64,000 nucleotides of DNA from Onthovicinus sp900555545. Lineage in GTDB: Bacteria > Bacillota > Clostridia > Oscillospirales > Acutalibacteraceae. The position numbers and the translations under genes are program-made. The notes beneath the pieces are model-generated. The model had not been told where the DNA came from and searched no databases. It saw only the letters and a program-made list of their open reading frames with translations. Of this stretch, positions 41,327 through 50,234 are shown in pieces. The stretch spans positions 18,864 to 82,863 of the forward strand of contig CASFPX010000011.1 of NCBI GenBank assembly GCA_949296915.1. The letters are read 5' to 3'. Every line of letters starts with the position of its first letter. The stretch's first letter is position 1.

Positions 41327-41611
41327 ATGTACGAAGACAAGACTCTCATCTGCAAGGAATGTGGCCAGGAATTTGTGTTTACTGCTGGCGAGCAGGAGTT
41401 CTATGCATCCAAAGGCTTTGTCAATGAGCCCCAGCGCTGCAAGGCGTGCCGCGATGCCCGCAAGAATGCGGCCCATGCAGACCGTGAGATGTTCACAGCC
41501 ACCTGCGCGCGTTGCGGCGGCGAGGCCAAGGTTCCGTTCCGTCCGCGTGAGGACCGCCCGGTATATTGCAGCGAGTGCTTTGCAAAGATGAAAGAAGAGG
41601 AAGCTGAATAA
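41327..41611 (+). CDS. Double zinc-ribbon protein (zf-trcl family)
   Basis: The 94-residue protein holds two four-cysteine modules. The first is CKECG then CKAC, with the QEFVFTAGEQEFYASKGF core typical of the 'probable zinc-ribbon' (zf-trcl) domain. The second is CARCG then CSEC, with VPFRPREDRPVYC. Such small proteins are widespread in Firmicutes and have no established function; RNA or ribosome binding is often supposed. The ATG has GAGG 9 bases upstream. The tRNA-like element is in its immediate 5' flank, and a terminator follows. Confidence 0.85.
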   Translation: MYEDKTLICKECGQEFVFTAGEQEFYASKGFVNEPQRCKACRDARKNAAHADREMFTATCARCGGEAKVPFRPREDRPVYCSECFAKMKEEEAE

Positions 41612-41647
41612 TCAGCACAAAAGTGTCTATATTTATAGCAGGCTTTT

Positions 41648-41681
41648 ACAGGGGCGGTGCGGCGCATCACCCCTGTTTTTG
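41648..41681 (+). terminator. Terminator after the zinc-ribbon gene
   Basis: ACAGGGG pairs with CCCCTGT around a GC-rich loop and TTTTTG follows. Confidence 0.82.
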
Positions 41682-41714
41682 TTTAATTTTAGAATCGAAT
41701 TGGATGAGCGCAGA

Positions 41715-42527
41715 ATGATCTATCGTATTGATCAGTTGTCAGAGAGTAATATACCCCCCCTCACCGGGAACACGTATGACGCCTCGTGGATGATTTTAAC
41801 GCTGACGGACAGCGCGGAGTATCAACAGCTGTGCGGGCGTTTCAACGGGAGCACTTATATGATACAGGTCAGCCGTTTCAAATGCGCCGGTTGGCAGATG
41901 GTGGTTGGTGATTTTATTGACTATTGCAGGGCGACAGGGAAAAATGCAGTTGTAGCAATGTCAGAGACCGATCTTCAAGAAGCGAAAAAGTTTTACGCTG
42001 GCCACAGATACAATGATCCTTTTCTGCGTGACGGCGAACCGTCTGTCCTGATTCACAGTACACCGATGGGCAGTTGGCGGCAGATCAGGCGCGACGGAAT
42101 GCTGAAAAGCTGGAACCGGCTCAAATCCGAAAGACGCATCCGGGAGGAACATCCGATCGGGATCCAGCTTGGGGATCCAACTGACTTCAGTGATTACATC
42201 ATGTTTGGCGGTGGCGTCACCGGTGAAATCGTTGTCAACTCCAGGCAGCAGGGGGAAATCACAATGGATGAGAACGCTGAATACCTTACCGGAGCCAGAT
42301 TGTATTTTGATGCCAAACGAATGGCTCAAGATGGTTTGATTATTCGCGACGGCTGCCATTTGAAAGTGGAGGAGACATTACCGCTCGAACCTTATTTGAT
42401 TTGGGCTGCAACCTGGGATGTGGTCGGACTGGAAGATCAAGTATCTACGCCTAAGATTTTTTCGGAAAAAGCAGATAGTATATTTGTCGGCATTTGTGAA
42501 AATCATCAAATTGAATCCCCTATGTAA
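41715..42527 (+). CDS. Unrecognised 270-residue protein, possibly ADP-ribosyltransferase-like
   Basis: I do not recognise this protein with confidence. There is no signal peptide, membrane helix or zinc motif. The middle has an LIHSTPMGSWRQIRRDGML segment near 115-133, which resembles the first strand and helix of KptA/DarT-type ADP-ribosyl folds (H-S/T-T, then W..I..DG.L). A YIMF strand near 165 and a late VEETLPLEPYLIWA could supply the remaining core. This is an inference from pattern only. The ATG at 41715 is used, with a weak GGATGAG 6 bases upstream; an in-frame TTG at 41679 lies in the preceding terminator. Convergent with rubrerythrin. Confidence 0.65.
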   Translation: MIYRIDQLSESNIPPLTGNTYDASWMILTLTDSAEYQQLCGRFNGSTYMIQVSRFKCAGWQMVVGDFIDYCRATGKNAVVAMSETDLQEAKKFYAGHRYNDPFLRDGEPSVLIHSTPMGSWRQIRRDGMLKSWNRLKSERRIREEHPIGIQLGDPTDFSDYIMFGGGVTGEIVVNSRQQGEITMDENAEYLTGARLYFDAKRMAQDGLIIRDGCHLKVEETLPLEPYLIWAATWDVVGLEDQVSTPKIFSEKADSIFVGICENHQIESPM

Positions 42528-42557
42528 AAAGGAACCGGCTTATACCGGTTCCTTTTT
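42526..42557. terminator. Bidirectional terminator between the unrecognised gene and rbr
   Basis: AAAAAGGAACCGG pairs with CCGGTTCCTTTTT around CTTATAC; T runs occur on both strands. Confidence 0.88.
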
Positions 42558-42579
42558 ACAATAGTCGGCTATTTTTGGA

Positions 42580-43122
42580 TTAATAGTTCTTGGCCTCAAG
42601 CTGGAAGTAAGCTTTCGGATGTGCGCATACCGGGCAGACCTCCGGCGCCTTCTTGCCGATGACGATGTGGCCACAGTTGGCGCACTGCCAGATTGCGTCG
42701 CCGTCCTTGGAGAATACAAGGTCGTTCTCGACATTGTTCAGAAGGGCAAGGTAACGCTCCTCATGGTGCTTCTCAATCTCTGCAACCTTTTCAAACAGGA
42801 AGGCGATCTTGTCAAAGCCCTCTTCACGCGCCTCTTCGGCAAAGGTCTTATACATATCGGTCCACTCGTAATTTTCGCCCTCGGCGGCAGCCTTCAGGTT
42901 CTCCGCAGTGGTGCCGATCTCGCCGCCGTTCAGGAGCTTGAACCAGATCTTAGCGTGCTCTTTCTCATTGTTAGCGGTCTCCAGGAAGAGTGCGGCGATC
43001 TGCTCATAGCCCTCTTTCTTAGCCTTGGAGGCAAAATAGGTGTACTTGTTGCGGGCCTGGGACTCGCCGGCAAATGCAGCCTGCAGGTTGGCTTCCGTCT
43101 TGGTGCCTTTTAATTCTTTCAT
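42580..43122 (-). CDS. rbr: Rubrerythrin
   Basis: Rubrerythrin reduces hydrogen peroxide in anaerobes, using a diiron site and a rubredoxin-type iron. The 180-residue protein has the ferritin-like four-helix part with iron-binding Glu and His in AFAGESQARNKY near 16-27, ANNEKEHAKIW near 50, and AEIEKHHEERY near 113. The C-terminal rubredoxin domain has QCANCG and CPVCAHPKAYF near 146-172. AAAGGAG precedes the ATG. Its promoter is flanked by two palindromes, which indicates redox-responsive control. Confidence 0.96.
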   Translation of the reverse strand: MKELKGTKTEANLQAAFAGESQARNKYTYFASKAKKEGYEQIAALFLETANNEKEHAKIWFKLLNGGEIGTTAENLKAAAEGENYEWTDMYKTFAEEAREEGFDKIAFLFEKVAEIEKHHEERYLALLNNVENDLVFSKDGDAIWQCANCGHIVIGKKAPEVCPVCAHPKAYFQLEAKNY

Positions 43123-43143
43123 TGGAAGATACTCCTTTCTTAT

Positions 43144-43164
43144 AAACAGTAATTATTACTGTTT
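43144..43164 (-). promoter_or_regulatory. Perfect 10-1-10 palindrome at the rbr transcription start
   Basis: Arms AAACAGTAAT and ATTACTGTTT flank a single T. It spans roughly +4 to +24 of the rbr transcript, where bound repressor would block transcription. The inner TAAT-n-ATTA equals the centre of the PerR box (TTATAAT-n-ATTATAA), but the outer bases differ, so PerR-like control is plausible rather than certain. Confidence 0.65.
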
Positions 43165-43174
43165 TCTTTATTCT

Positions 43175-43203
43175 ATTATAAAACCCTTTTTATTGCTTGT
43201 CAA
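43175..43203 (-). promoter_or_regulatory. Consensus sigma-A promoter of rbr
   Basis: On the minus strand TTGACA, 17-base spacer, TATAAT. Confidence 0.88.
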
Positions 43204-43209
43204 CAGATA

Positions 43210-43229
43210 ATTGCCAAAATTTTGGCAAT
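43210..43229. promoter_or_regulatory. Perfect 20-base palindrome upstream of the rbr promoter
   Basis: ATTGCCAAAATTTTGGCAAT lies 7 bases upstream of the rbr -35 box and is extended by CAGAT/ATCTG on the outside. The position suits an activator or an upstream operator; it could also serve as a hairpin. The cognate regulator is unknown. Confidence 0.55.
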
Positions 43230-43327
43230 ATCTGTATTTTAGGCATTCAAGAGGGATATTATACATTTAAACTGGAATTTCTTTATTTTTCTGCCGGAGG
43301 CCGTATATTTAGAAATTCCCTGACTGC

Positions 43328-43356
43328 TTGATAAACAGTGCCTAAAATGATACAAT
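43328..43356 (+). promoter_or_regulatory. Sigma-A promoter of the recJ-relA unit
   Basis: TTGATA, 17-base spacer, TACAAT, about 30 bases before the recJ start. Confidence 0.75.
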
Positions 43357-43386
43357 ATACAGTATTATCAAAAGGAGTTGTTATAG

Positions 43387-45456
43387 TTGGGGCGCAAAAA
43401 GTGGAAGATCAAAAAATGTGATAAGGATCTTGCGGCCGAACTCTCGGAGAGCTGTTCGCTCGATGCGCTGACAGCCCTGTTGCTCGTCACGCGTGGTGTC
43501 TCAACGGCACAGGAGGCGCAAGATTTTCTCTCACGCGGAATGGAACTGTACAGCCCCTTCCTGTTGCGCGATATGGACCGTGCTGTGGAGCGGATCACGC
43601 GCGCCATAGACAATGCGGAACCTATTGTTATCTACGGAGATTATGACGCGGACGGGGTGACGGCGAGCACGCTACTGTACTCCTATCTGATCATGATCGG
43701 CGCGGAGGTGAGCGTCTACATTCCCGAGCGCGAGTCCGAGGGGTTCGGCCTGCACCGCGATGCAATTGACGCAATCGCGGCAGGCGGCGCCTCCCTGATC
43801 GTTACGGTGGATAACGGTATCGCCGCCGTGGAGGAGATCCGGTACGCGAAAGAGATTGGAATGGATGTGGTGGTTACGGACCACCATCTGCCAGGGGAGG
43901 AGTTGCCAGAGGCCTGTGCGGTAGTGGATCCCATGCGAGCGGACAATTCCTGCCCCTATCGTGGCTGGTGCGGCGTGGGCGTAGCGTTCAAGCTAATCTG
44001 CGCATTGGAGGGCTCGGATGGCGCGGATTTGCTGGACGAGTACGCTGATATCATCACCATTGGCACGATTGCGGATGTGATGGAACTGCGCGGGGAGAAC
44101 AGAAGGATCGTGCGCCGCGGCCTGGAGCTCATCAACTCGGATTCCCGCCGGCCCGGCGTCCAGGCGTTGCTCGAGTGTGCAGGTCTGGGTGCCAAGAAAC
44201 TTGGATCCACGGATATTGCGTTTGGCGTTGCGCCGCGAATCAATGCTGCAGGCCGGATGGGTTCGGCCCAAAAAGCTTTTGAACTCCTCATCAGTGAAGA
44301 TATCGAGTGCGCAAGGAAGCTGGCACTCTCCATCAATCGAGACAACACGGCTCGCTCTGACATTCAGCGCAAAATGATCCAGCAGGCGCGTGAACAGTTG
44401 AGGGGGCGCGCTGCATTCGATCGTGTGCTGGTAGTGGCGTCGGAGGGCTGGCATCAGGGGATCATCGGTATCGTGGCCGCCAAGATCGCAGAGGAGTACG
44501 GGAGGCCCTGCTTTGCCATCAGTATTGATGGTGAGAACGCCAAGGGTTCTGCACGCTCCGGAGGTGCCCTCTCTGTCTATGATGCGCTTCTGGCGTGCAG
44601 CCCGCTGCTGGAACAGTTTGGCGGTCACGAAGGGGCGGGTGGTTTTAGTTTGAAGGCGGATCAAATCGATGCTTTCCGCCGGAAGCTCAATGAATATGCA
44701 GCCGGATGTGAGTCCAGTGATCCTGTGATGGAGATCGACTGCTGTTTGCGTCCGGCATTCCTGCACCTGTCCCTGCTGGATGCCGTGGGGGTATTGGAAC
44801 CGTTCGGCGCCGGGAACCCTCAGCCCGTGTTCGGAATGTTAAAGGTTCGGCTGGATCGAATCACGGCCCTGGGGAAAAACCGAAATCATCAGCGCATCAC
44901 GTTCAGCCGCGATGGGGCTGTTTTTACGGCCATGTTCTTCCATCAGGAGGCGGACAGCTTTGCATACCGGCCAGGCGATTTGGTCGATCTCGCGTTTACG
45001 CTGGACAAAAGTACATATAATGGAACTGAACGGCTGGAGATTCACATTAAGGATATGCGCCACTGTGACGAAGATCACGAGGATATGCGCCGTGGAATCG
45101 CGCTCTATGAAAAATATATGCGCGGGGAGCTGCTCACGGCTGCGGATGTCTCCGGCATCGCGGCCAGCCGTGAAACAGCGGTGCTGATTTTCAGTTTCCT
45201 CAGGCAGGAGAAAGTGTGGCGCTGTGGTGCAGCCGAACTGGCCTACCGGATTTGCAGTGCCAGAAAATATCAGGGGATCAATACAGGTCAGGTGTTACTG
45301 GCGCTGGAGGCGATGATTGAATCCGGTGTGGCGGAGGACTCCGGTGAAAGAATTTGTTTGACGGACAAAAAAGGAAAGGCGGATCTGTTCCAATCTCCGG
45401 CCTTCCGGGCAATTGTAATGGCGCAGGAGGAGGCGAGCTGTAGTGCAACTGGATAA
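43387..45456 (+). CDS. recJ: Single-stranded-DNA-specific exonuclease RecJ
   Basis: RecJ degrades single strands 5'-3' in recombination and mismatch repair. The 689 residues contain the DHH-family metal motifs IYGDYDADGVTAS near 80-92, VTVDNGI and VVVTDHHLPGEE near 160-171, and the DHHA1 motif GGHEGAGGFSL near 412. An OB-type domain and a longer C-terminal extension of about 100 residues follow. The start is TTG with AGGAG 8 bases upstream. It overlaps relA by 14 bases. Confidence 0.95.
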   Translation: MGRKKWKIKKCDKDLAAELSESCSLDALTALLLVTRGVSTAQEAQDFLSRGMELYSPFLLRDMDRAVERITRAIDNAEPIVIYGDYDADGVTASTLLYSYLIMIGAEVSVYIPERESEGFGLHRDAIDAIAAGGASLIVTVDNGIAAVEEIRYAKEIGMDVVVTDHHLPGEELPEACAVVDPMRADNSCPYRGWCGVGVAFKLICALEGSDGADLLDEYADIITIGTIADVMELRGENRRIVRRGLELINSDSRRPGVQALLECAGLGAKKLGSTDIAFGVAPRINAAGRMGSAQKAFELLISEDIECARKLALSINRDNTARSDIQRKMIQQAREQLRGRAAFDRVLVVASEGWHQGIIGIVAAKIAEEYGRPCFAISIDGENAKGSARSGGALSVYDALLACSPLLEQFGGHEGAGGFSLKADQIDAFRRKLNEYAAGCESSDPVMEIDCCLRPAFLHLSLLDAVGVLEPFGAGNPQPVFGMLKVRLDRITALGKNRNHQRITFSRDGAVFTAMFFHQEADSFAYRPGDLVDLAFTLDKSTYNGTERLEIHIKDMRHCDEDHEDMRRGIALYEKYMRGELLTAADVSGIAASRETAVLIFSFLRQEKVWRCGAAELAYRICSARKYQGINTGQVLLALEAMIESGVAEDSGERICLTDKKGKADLFQSPAFRAIVMAQEEASCSATG

Positions 45457-47662
45457 GAAAATCTACTCGGTGGACGCGACACCGGAGGAGTGCTATGAAA
45501 GTCTGAGGCAGGCGACAGAGGGCTTTTTAGAGGAGGATCGGGAATACATTGACCGTGCCTACCGCTTTGCCTGCCAGGCGCACGAGGGTCAGATGCGCTG
45601 CTCTGGGCAGCCCTATGTCATCCATCCGATCCTGGTCGCGCAGATCGTGGCGCGGCTGGGGATGGATAAGGAGTCGATTGTGGCGGCGCTGCTGCACGAT
45701 GTGATCGAGGATACGGACGTCACTTATGAGGAGGTCAAGCAAAAATTCGGCGATGAAGTTGCCGTAATCGTGGACGGTGTCACAAAGCTTGGCAAAGTGC
45801 CGCTCTCGACCAAAGAGGAGGTGCAGGCCGAAAATATCCGGAAGATGCTGCTGGCAATGTCTCAGGACATCCGCGTCATTATTATTAAGCTTGCCGACCG
45901 CCTGCACAATATGCGGACTTTGGAGTATAAAAAACCGCAAAAGCAGCGCGATACGGCACTTGAGACGCTGGAAATCTACGCCCCAATCGCGCACCGGCTC
46001 GGTATCCGTGCCCTTAAAGAGGAGCTGGAAGATCGCGCGCTCAGTTATCTGGATCCGATCGGCTACCATGAAATTGAGCAGTCGTTGAAGGATATGGGGC
46101 AGTCCAATCGCGAGTACTTGGAGGAGATCCAGGCGCGTATTTCCGAACGGGTGCTAAAGTCGGTCAAGGGAGCCCATATTGAGGGGCGCGTCAAGAGTGT
46201 GCATGGCATCTACCGGAAAATGTACATGCAAAACCATAATTTCAATGAGATTTATGATATTTTTGCCGTACGTATCATTGTGGATACGGTGATTGACTGT
46301 TATAACTGCCTGGGAATCATCCACGATATGTACAAGCCGATTCCCGGGCGCTTTAAGGATTATATCTCCACCCCCAAGCCAAATATGTACCAGTCGCTCC
46401 ATACAACTGTGATCGGCAAAGAGGGGATTCCCTTTGAGGTGCAGATCCGCACATGGGAGATGCACTATACAGCGGAGTACGGTATCGCAGCCCACTGGAA
46501 ATATAAGCTGGGCGTCTCGGGCAAAGATGATAAGTTCCAAGAGCGCCTGACATGGATCCGCCAACTCCTGGAGCGCCAGAGTGATGCGGAGGATGTGGAG
46601 GATATCGTCCGTACGATCAAGAGCGACCTGGTGCCGGAAGAGGTGTTTGTCTTTACGCCAAAGGGAGATGTGATCAACCTGCCCTCCGGCGCCACGGTGA
46701 TCGACTTCGCCTATGCGATCCACTCCGCCGTCGGCAACCGGATGGTCGGCGCCAAGGTCGATGGCCGCATTGTGCCGCTTGATTATAAGGTGAAGACCGG
46801 CGAGATCGTGGAAGTGCTCACCTCCTCCCAGCAGGGGAAAGGCCCCAGCAGGGATTGGCTCAAGATTGTCAAGACGAGTGAAGCACGCACCAAAATCCGA
46901 TCATGGTTCAAAAAGGAGCGCCGTGATGAGAATATCAAAGAGGGCATGGAGGAAATTGAACGCGAGTTCCGCCGCAATAATATCCGCCTTGCGGGAGAGC
47001 AGCTCAATAAATTCCTGATGGCGCAGGCCGAACATCAGCATTTTACCACGCTGGAGGATTTTTATGCCGCGATCGGCTATGGAGGCATCTCCGTTCAGCG
47101 CTTGATGCCGCGCCTGAAAGAGGACTACTATAAGCTGATTAAATCCGAGGAGCCGCAGCAGATTCTGATCGTTCCGGAGACCAAACCGCACAAGTCCACC
47201 TCAAGTGGCGGCGTAGTGGTAGAGGGGATCGATAACTGCTTGATTAAGCTGTCGCGCTGCTGCAACCCGCTGCCCGGCGATGATATTATCGGCTTTATTA
47301 CCAGGGGGCACGGCGTCTCCATCCATAAGCGCGACTGCCCCAATGTCCCCAAGTCCATTCCGCTCTCCGCGGAGCCGGAGCGCTGGATCAAGGCGTATTG
47401 GGAGGGGAACCCAGCCAATACGCAGTTTAAGTCGACCCTGACGATTACGTCGGTGGACCGGGTCGGTCTGTTGGCGGATGTATCCGGAAAACTGGCCGAA
47501 ATGCATGTGATGATCCATGCGCTTTCCACACGCGAGTTGAAAAACGGCCTTTGCGCCCTGACGATCACCATCACGGTCAATGGCACCGAACACCTGAAGA
47601 GCGTGACGGATAAGTTGTACAGCGTCAAGGGTGTGGAGCGGATTGACCGTACGGGGGTGTAG
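45443..47662 (+). CDS. relA: Bifunctional (p)ppGpp synthetase/hydrolase RelA/SpoT (Rel)
   Basis: Rel makes and breaks the stringent alarmone. The 739-residue protein is full length: an HD hydrolase domain with HDVIEDTD near 74, a synthetase domain with RFKDYISTPKPNMYQSLH near 305-322, a TGS domain (VFTPKGDVINLPSGATVIDFAYAIH near 397-421), a cysteine-containing RIS zinc-finger-like part (LSRCCNPLPGDDIIGF near 608) and a C-terminal ACT domain. The start is GTG with GGAGGAGG inside the recJ end. It is next to dtd, as is usual in Firmicutes. Confidence 0.96.
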   Translation: MQLDKKIYSVDATPEECYESLRQATEGFLEEDREYIDRAYRFACQAHEGQMRCSGQPYVIHPILVAQIVARLGMDKESIVAALLHDVIEDTDVTYEEVKQKFGDEVAVIVDGVTKLGKVPLSTKEEVQAENIRKMLLAMSQDIRVIIIKLADRLHNMRTLEYKKPQKQRDTALETLEIYAPIAHRLGIRALKEELEDRALSYLDPIGYHEIEQSLKDMGQSNREYLEEIQARISERVLKSVKGAHIEGRVKSVHGIYRKMYMQNHNFNEIYDIFAVRIIVDTVIDCYNCLGIIHDMYKPIPGRFKDYISTPKPNMYQSLHTTVIGKEGIPFEVQIRTWEMHYTAEYGIAAHWKYKLGVSGKDDKFQERLTWIRQLLERQSDAEDVEDIVRTIKSDLVPEEVFVFTPKGDVINLPSGATVIDFAYAIHSAVGNRMVGAKVDGRIVPLDYKVKTGEIVEVLTSSQQGKGPSRDWLKIVKTSEARTKIRSWFKKERRDENIKEGMEEIEREFRRNNIRLAGEQLNKFLMAQAEHQHFTTLEDFYAAIGYGGISVQRLMPRLKEDYYKLIKSEEPQQILIVPETKPHKSTSSGGVVVEGIDNCLIKLSRCCNPLPGDDIIGFITRGHGVSIHKRDCPNVPKSIPLSAEPERWIKAYWEGNPANTQFKSTLTITSVDRVGLLADVSGKLAEMHVMIHALSTRELKNGLCALTITITVNGTEHLKSVTDKLYSVKGVERIDRTGV

Positions 47663-47665
47663 AGA

Positions 47666-48121
47666 ATGCGGGCACTGATCCAACGCGTCAGTGGAGCGCA
47701 GGTGGACGTTGGCGGTACAACAGCGGGGGTAATCGGCCCTGGACTGTTGGTTTTGCTCGGCGTGATGCAGGGCGATGGTCCTGCGGAGGCTGAACTGCTG
47801 GCGCGAAAAACGGCTGCCCTGCGAATTTTTGAAGATGCAGACGGTAAAATGAACCGCAGTGTCCTGGATACCGGCGGGGGGATTTTAGTGGTCTCGCAGT
47901 TTACGCTGTGCGCGGATACGCGCAAGGGGAACCGGCCTTCCTTTACGCCGGCCGCCGCACCCGGGATGGCCGAAGAACTTTACCGGCACTATCAGGCATC
48001 CCTGCGGGAGCTTGGAGTGGGGCAGGTGCAGTCCGGCGTATTTGGCGCCGACATGAAGGTTGCGTTGACAAATGATGGTCCGGTCACAATCTGGCTGGAT
48101 ACGGAACAATGGAAAAGGTGA
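47666..48121 (+). CDS. dtd: D-aminoacyl-tRNA deacylase
   Basis: Dtd removes D-amino acids and glycine mischarged on tRNA. The 151 residues match the family length and motifs: MRALIQRV at the start, LLVLLGV near 30, the catalytic VVSQFTLCADTRKGNRPSF near 79-97 and the trans-prolyl-containing C-terminal segment FGADMKVALTNDGPVTIWLD. It starts 3 bases after relA. Confidence 0.95.
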   Translation: MRALIQRVSGAQVDVGGTTAGVIGPGLLVLLGVMQGDGPAEAELLARKTAALRIFEDADGKMNRSVLDTGGGILVVSQFTLCADTRKGNRPSFTPAAAPGMAEELYRHYQASLRELGVGQVQSGVFGADMKVALTNDGPVTIWLDTEQWKR

Positions 48122-48128
48122 GGTCAAT

Positions 48129-48761
48129 TTGAAAATAAAAAGTTTTGTCATGGGGCTGCTGGGGGAAAACTGCTATACACTGACGGATGAGACATCCGGC
48201 CAGACGGCGGTCATTGACCCGGGTGCAATGACGGCAGAATTTGAGGCCTATTTAAAGGCACTTCCGGATGGTTCTGTTCCCTATATCCTCCTGACGCATG
48301 GTCACTTTGACCATATTCTCGGTGTCGCACATGTGCAGCGGCTCACCGGGGCAAAAATCATCATCCACGAGTTGGACGCTCCCTGCCTGATGGATGAAAC
48401 GGCGAGTATGGCAGACTATGAGTACCCCGGGATACAGGAGTATGTGCAGGCGGACCGGTTGGTGCACGATGGTGATGAGATCTCGCTGGGGGCGCTCACG
48501 CTGCGTGTAATGCACACGCCCGGGCATACGCGTGGCGGCGTCTGTTACGTGTGCGGGGATGTCATCTTCTCCGGTGACACCTTATTCTGTCATACGTGTG
48601 GACGCACGGATTTTCCCGGTGGCAGCACGGAGGAGATGCTTGCATCCCTCCACCGTCTGGCCGGACTGGAGGGGGATTATAAGGTCTATCCGGGGCACAA
48701 CCGAGCCACAACACTGGATGAGGAGCGGGTTAAGAACCGCTATATGAGGAAGTTTTCATGA
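48129..48761 (+). CDS. MBL-fold metallohydrolase, glyoxalase II-like
   Basis: The 210 residues carry the metallo-beta-lactamase metal ligands THGHFDHILG near 58-67, His in HTPGHTRGG near 136, Asp in FSGDTLFCHTCGRTDFPGG near 155, and a final His in YPGHNRATT. This is the YqgX/glyoxalase II-like group; it probably cleaves thioesters. The start is TTG 48129 with GGTGAGG 5 bases upstream. It follows dtd by 7 bases and overlaps hemZ by 4 (ATGA). Confidence 0.9.
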   Translation: MKIKSFVMGLLGENCYTLTDETSGQTAVIDPGAMTAEFEAYLKALPDGSVPYILLTHGHFDHILGVAHVQRLTGAKIIIHELDAPCLMDETASMADYEYPGIQEYVQADRLVHDGDEISLGALTLRVMHTPGHTRGGVCYVCGDVIFSGDTLFCHTCGRTDFPGGSTEEMLASLHRLAGLEGDYKVYPGHNRATTLDEERVKNRYMRKFS

Positions 48762-50206
48762 GGCTTTATATTATCAATCATCCGTTTCATTTCGAGGCGG
48801 AAAATCTTTGCCGGCTCTTCTATCCCCAGGAGCCCGTGGAAAAGTGTACGGGGGACGGACCGCTGGGCGGTAACGATGTGCGGACCAGCCTGCTGGAGCA
48901 GGAGGGGCGGCTGTTTTATCGCGTACAGTCCGGGGACGTGACGCGCTCGGATTCCGGTCCCGTGGACGAGACAAAAAACGAGCGGGAGTACAGGATGATG
49001 GCGCTTTTGTTTGATGTCCTTCAGGCAGTGAGCGGATATCATCCCCGATGGGGGATGCTCACCGGTGTGCGCCCCGCAAAGCTGATGAACCATTTGGTGG
49101 AGGAGCAGGGGGAGGCACAGGCGGTCCAGACCTTTGTGCAACAGTACCGGGTAGATGTGGATAAGGCGGAACTGGCAGCGAGCGTGGCCCGGCGGGAGCG
49201 AGAGATTATCGGCGGCTGCGTGCGCAATTCATTCAGCTTTTATGCCGCCGTCCCGTTCTGTCCTTCCCGTTGCAGTTACTGCTCTTTTGTCTCCCACTCC
49301 ATTGCGACCGCCGGAAAATTGATTGAACCATATGTTGGCCTGATGTGCAGGGAGATTCAACTGACCGGGGAACTCGCAGAACAGGCGGGGTTGAAGTTGG
49401 AGAGCGTTTACATCGGTGGCGGGACGCCTACGGTATTGAGCGCGCCACAAATTGAACAGGTGACGCGTGCGGTAACGGACGCATTTGGCACAGACGTTCG
49501 GGAGTTTACCTTTGAGGCGGGGCGTCCCGATACGATCACTGCGGAAAAATTAAACGCCGCCCGGACAGGAGGCGTCAACAGGATCAGTATCAATCCACAG
49601 ACGTTTAATGACGCTGTCCTGCGCCAGATTGGCCGGAAACATACGGCGGACCAGACGGTGGAGGCCTATCGCCTTGCACAGGGAATCGGTTTTGATGAGA
49701 TCAACATGGATATCATCGCCGGGCTTCCGGGTGACACGGTCGACTCCTTTGCGCATACAATAGATATGGCCATCGCATTGGAGCCAAGCAACATCACCGT
49801 ACATACACTGGCATTAAAGCGTTCTTCCACCCTGGTGGAACGCCATGAAGATGTGCGGTCGGGTGCGCTGCTGACAGATCAGATGGTAGGGCTTGCCGGG
49901 GAGAAGCTCCGCCGGGCAGGATATGAGCCCTATTATATGTACCGCCAGAGCCGTTCACTTGGCAATCTTGAAAATGTGGGCTGGTCCAAACCGGGCCATT
50001 CGTGTGCTTATAATGTCTATATGATGGAGGAGAGCCATACCGTGCTTGCGGCGGGGGCCGGGGCGGTCACCAAGCTGAAGGATCCGGACAGCGATCATTT
50101 GGAGCGCATTTTTAATTACAAATATCCATATGAATACATCCACCGGTTTGACGAGATGATCCGGCGGAAAGACCGAATAATTGATTTTTGTCGCTCATAT
50201 TTATGA
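48758..50206 (+). CDS. hemZ: Radical SAM protein HemZ (HemN-like)
   Basis: The 482-residue protein has an N-terminal domain specific to HemZ followed by a HemN-type radical SAM domain. The cluster motif CPSRCSYCSF is near 168, and VYIGGGTPTVLSA near 216 and NMDIIAGLPGDT near 315 follow. It is annotated as oxygen-independent coproporphyrinogen dehydrogenase, but a HemZ role in haem synthesis is not well proven, and no other haem genes lie here. The start codon overlaps the MBL gene. Confidence 0.9.
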   Translation: MRLYIINHPFHFEAENLCRLFYPQEPVEKCTGDGPLGGNDVRTSLLEQEGRLFYRVQSGDVTRSDSGPVDETKNEREYRMMALLFDVLQAVSGYHPRWGMLTGVRPAKLMNHLVEEQGEAQAVQTFVQQYRVDVDKAELAASVARREREIIGGCVRNSFSFYAAVPFCPSRCSYCSFVSHSIATAGKLIEPYVGLMCREIQLTGELAEQAGLKLESVYIGGGTPTVLSAPQIEQVTRAVTDAFGTDVREFTFEAGRPDTITAEKLNAARTGGVNRISINPQTFNDAVLRQIGRKHTADQTVEAYRLAQGIGFDEINMDIIAGLPGDTVDSFAHTIDMAIALEPSNITVHTLALKRSSTLVERHEDVRSGALLTDQMVGLAGEKLRRAGYEPYYMYRQSRSLGNLENVGWSKPGHSCAYNVYMMEESHTVLAAGAGAVTKLKDPDSDHLERIFNYKYPYEYIHRFDEMIRRKDRIIDFCRSYL

Positions 50207-50234
50207 GCGGGGCAGCCATTGGAGGATGAATACC

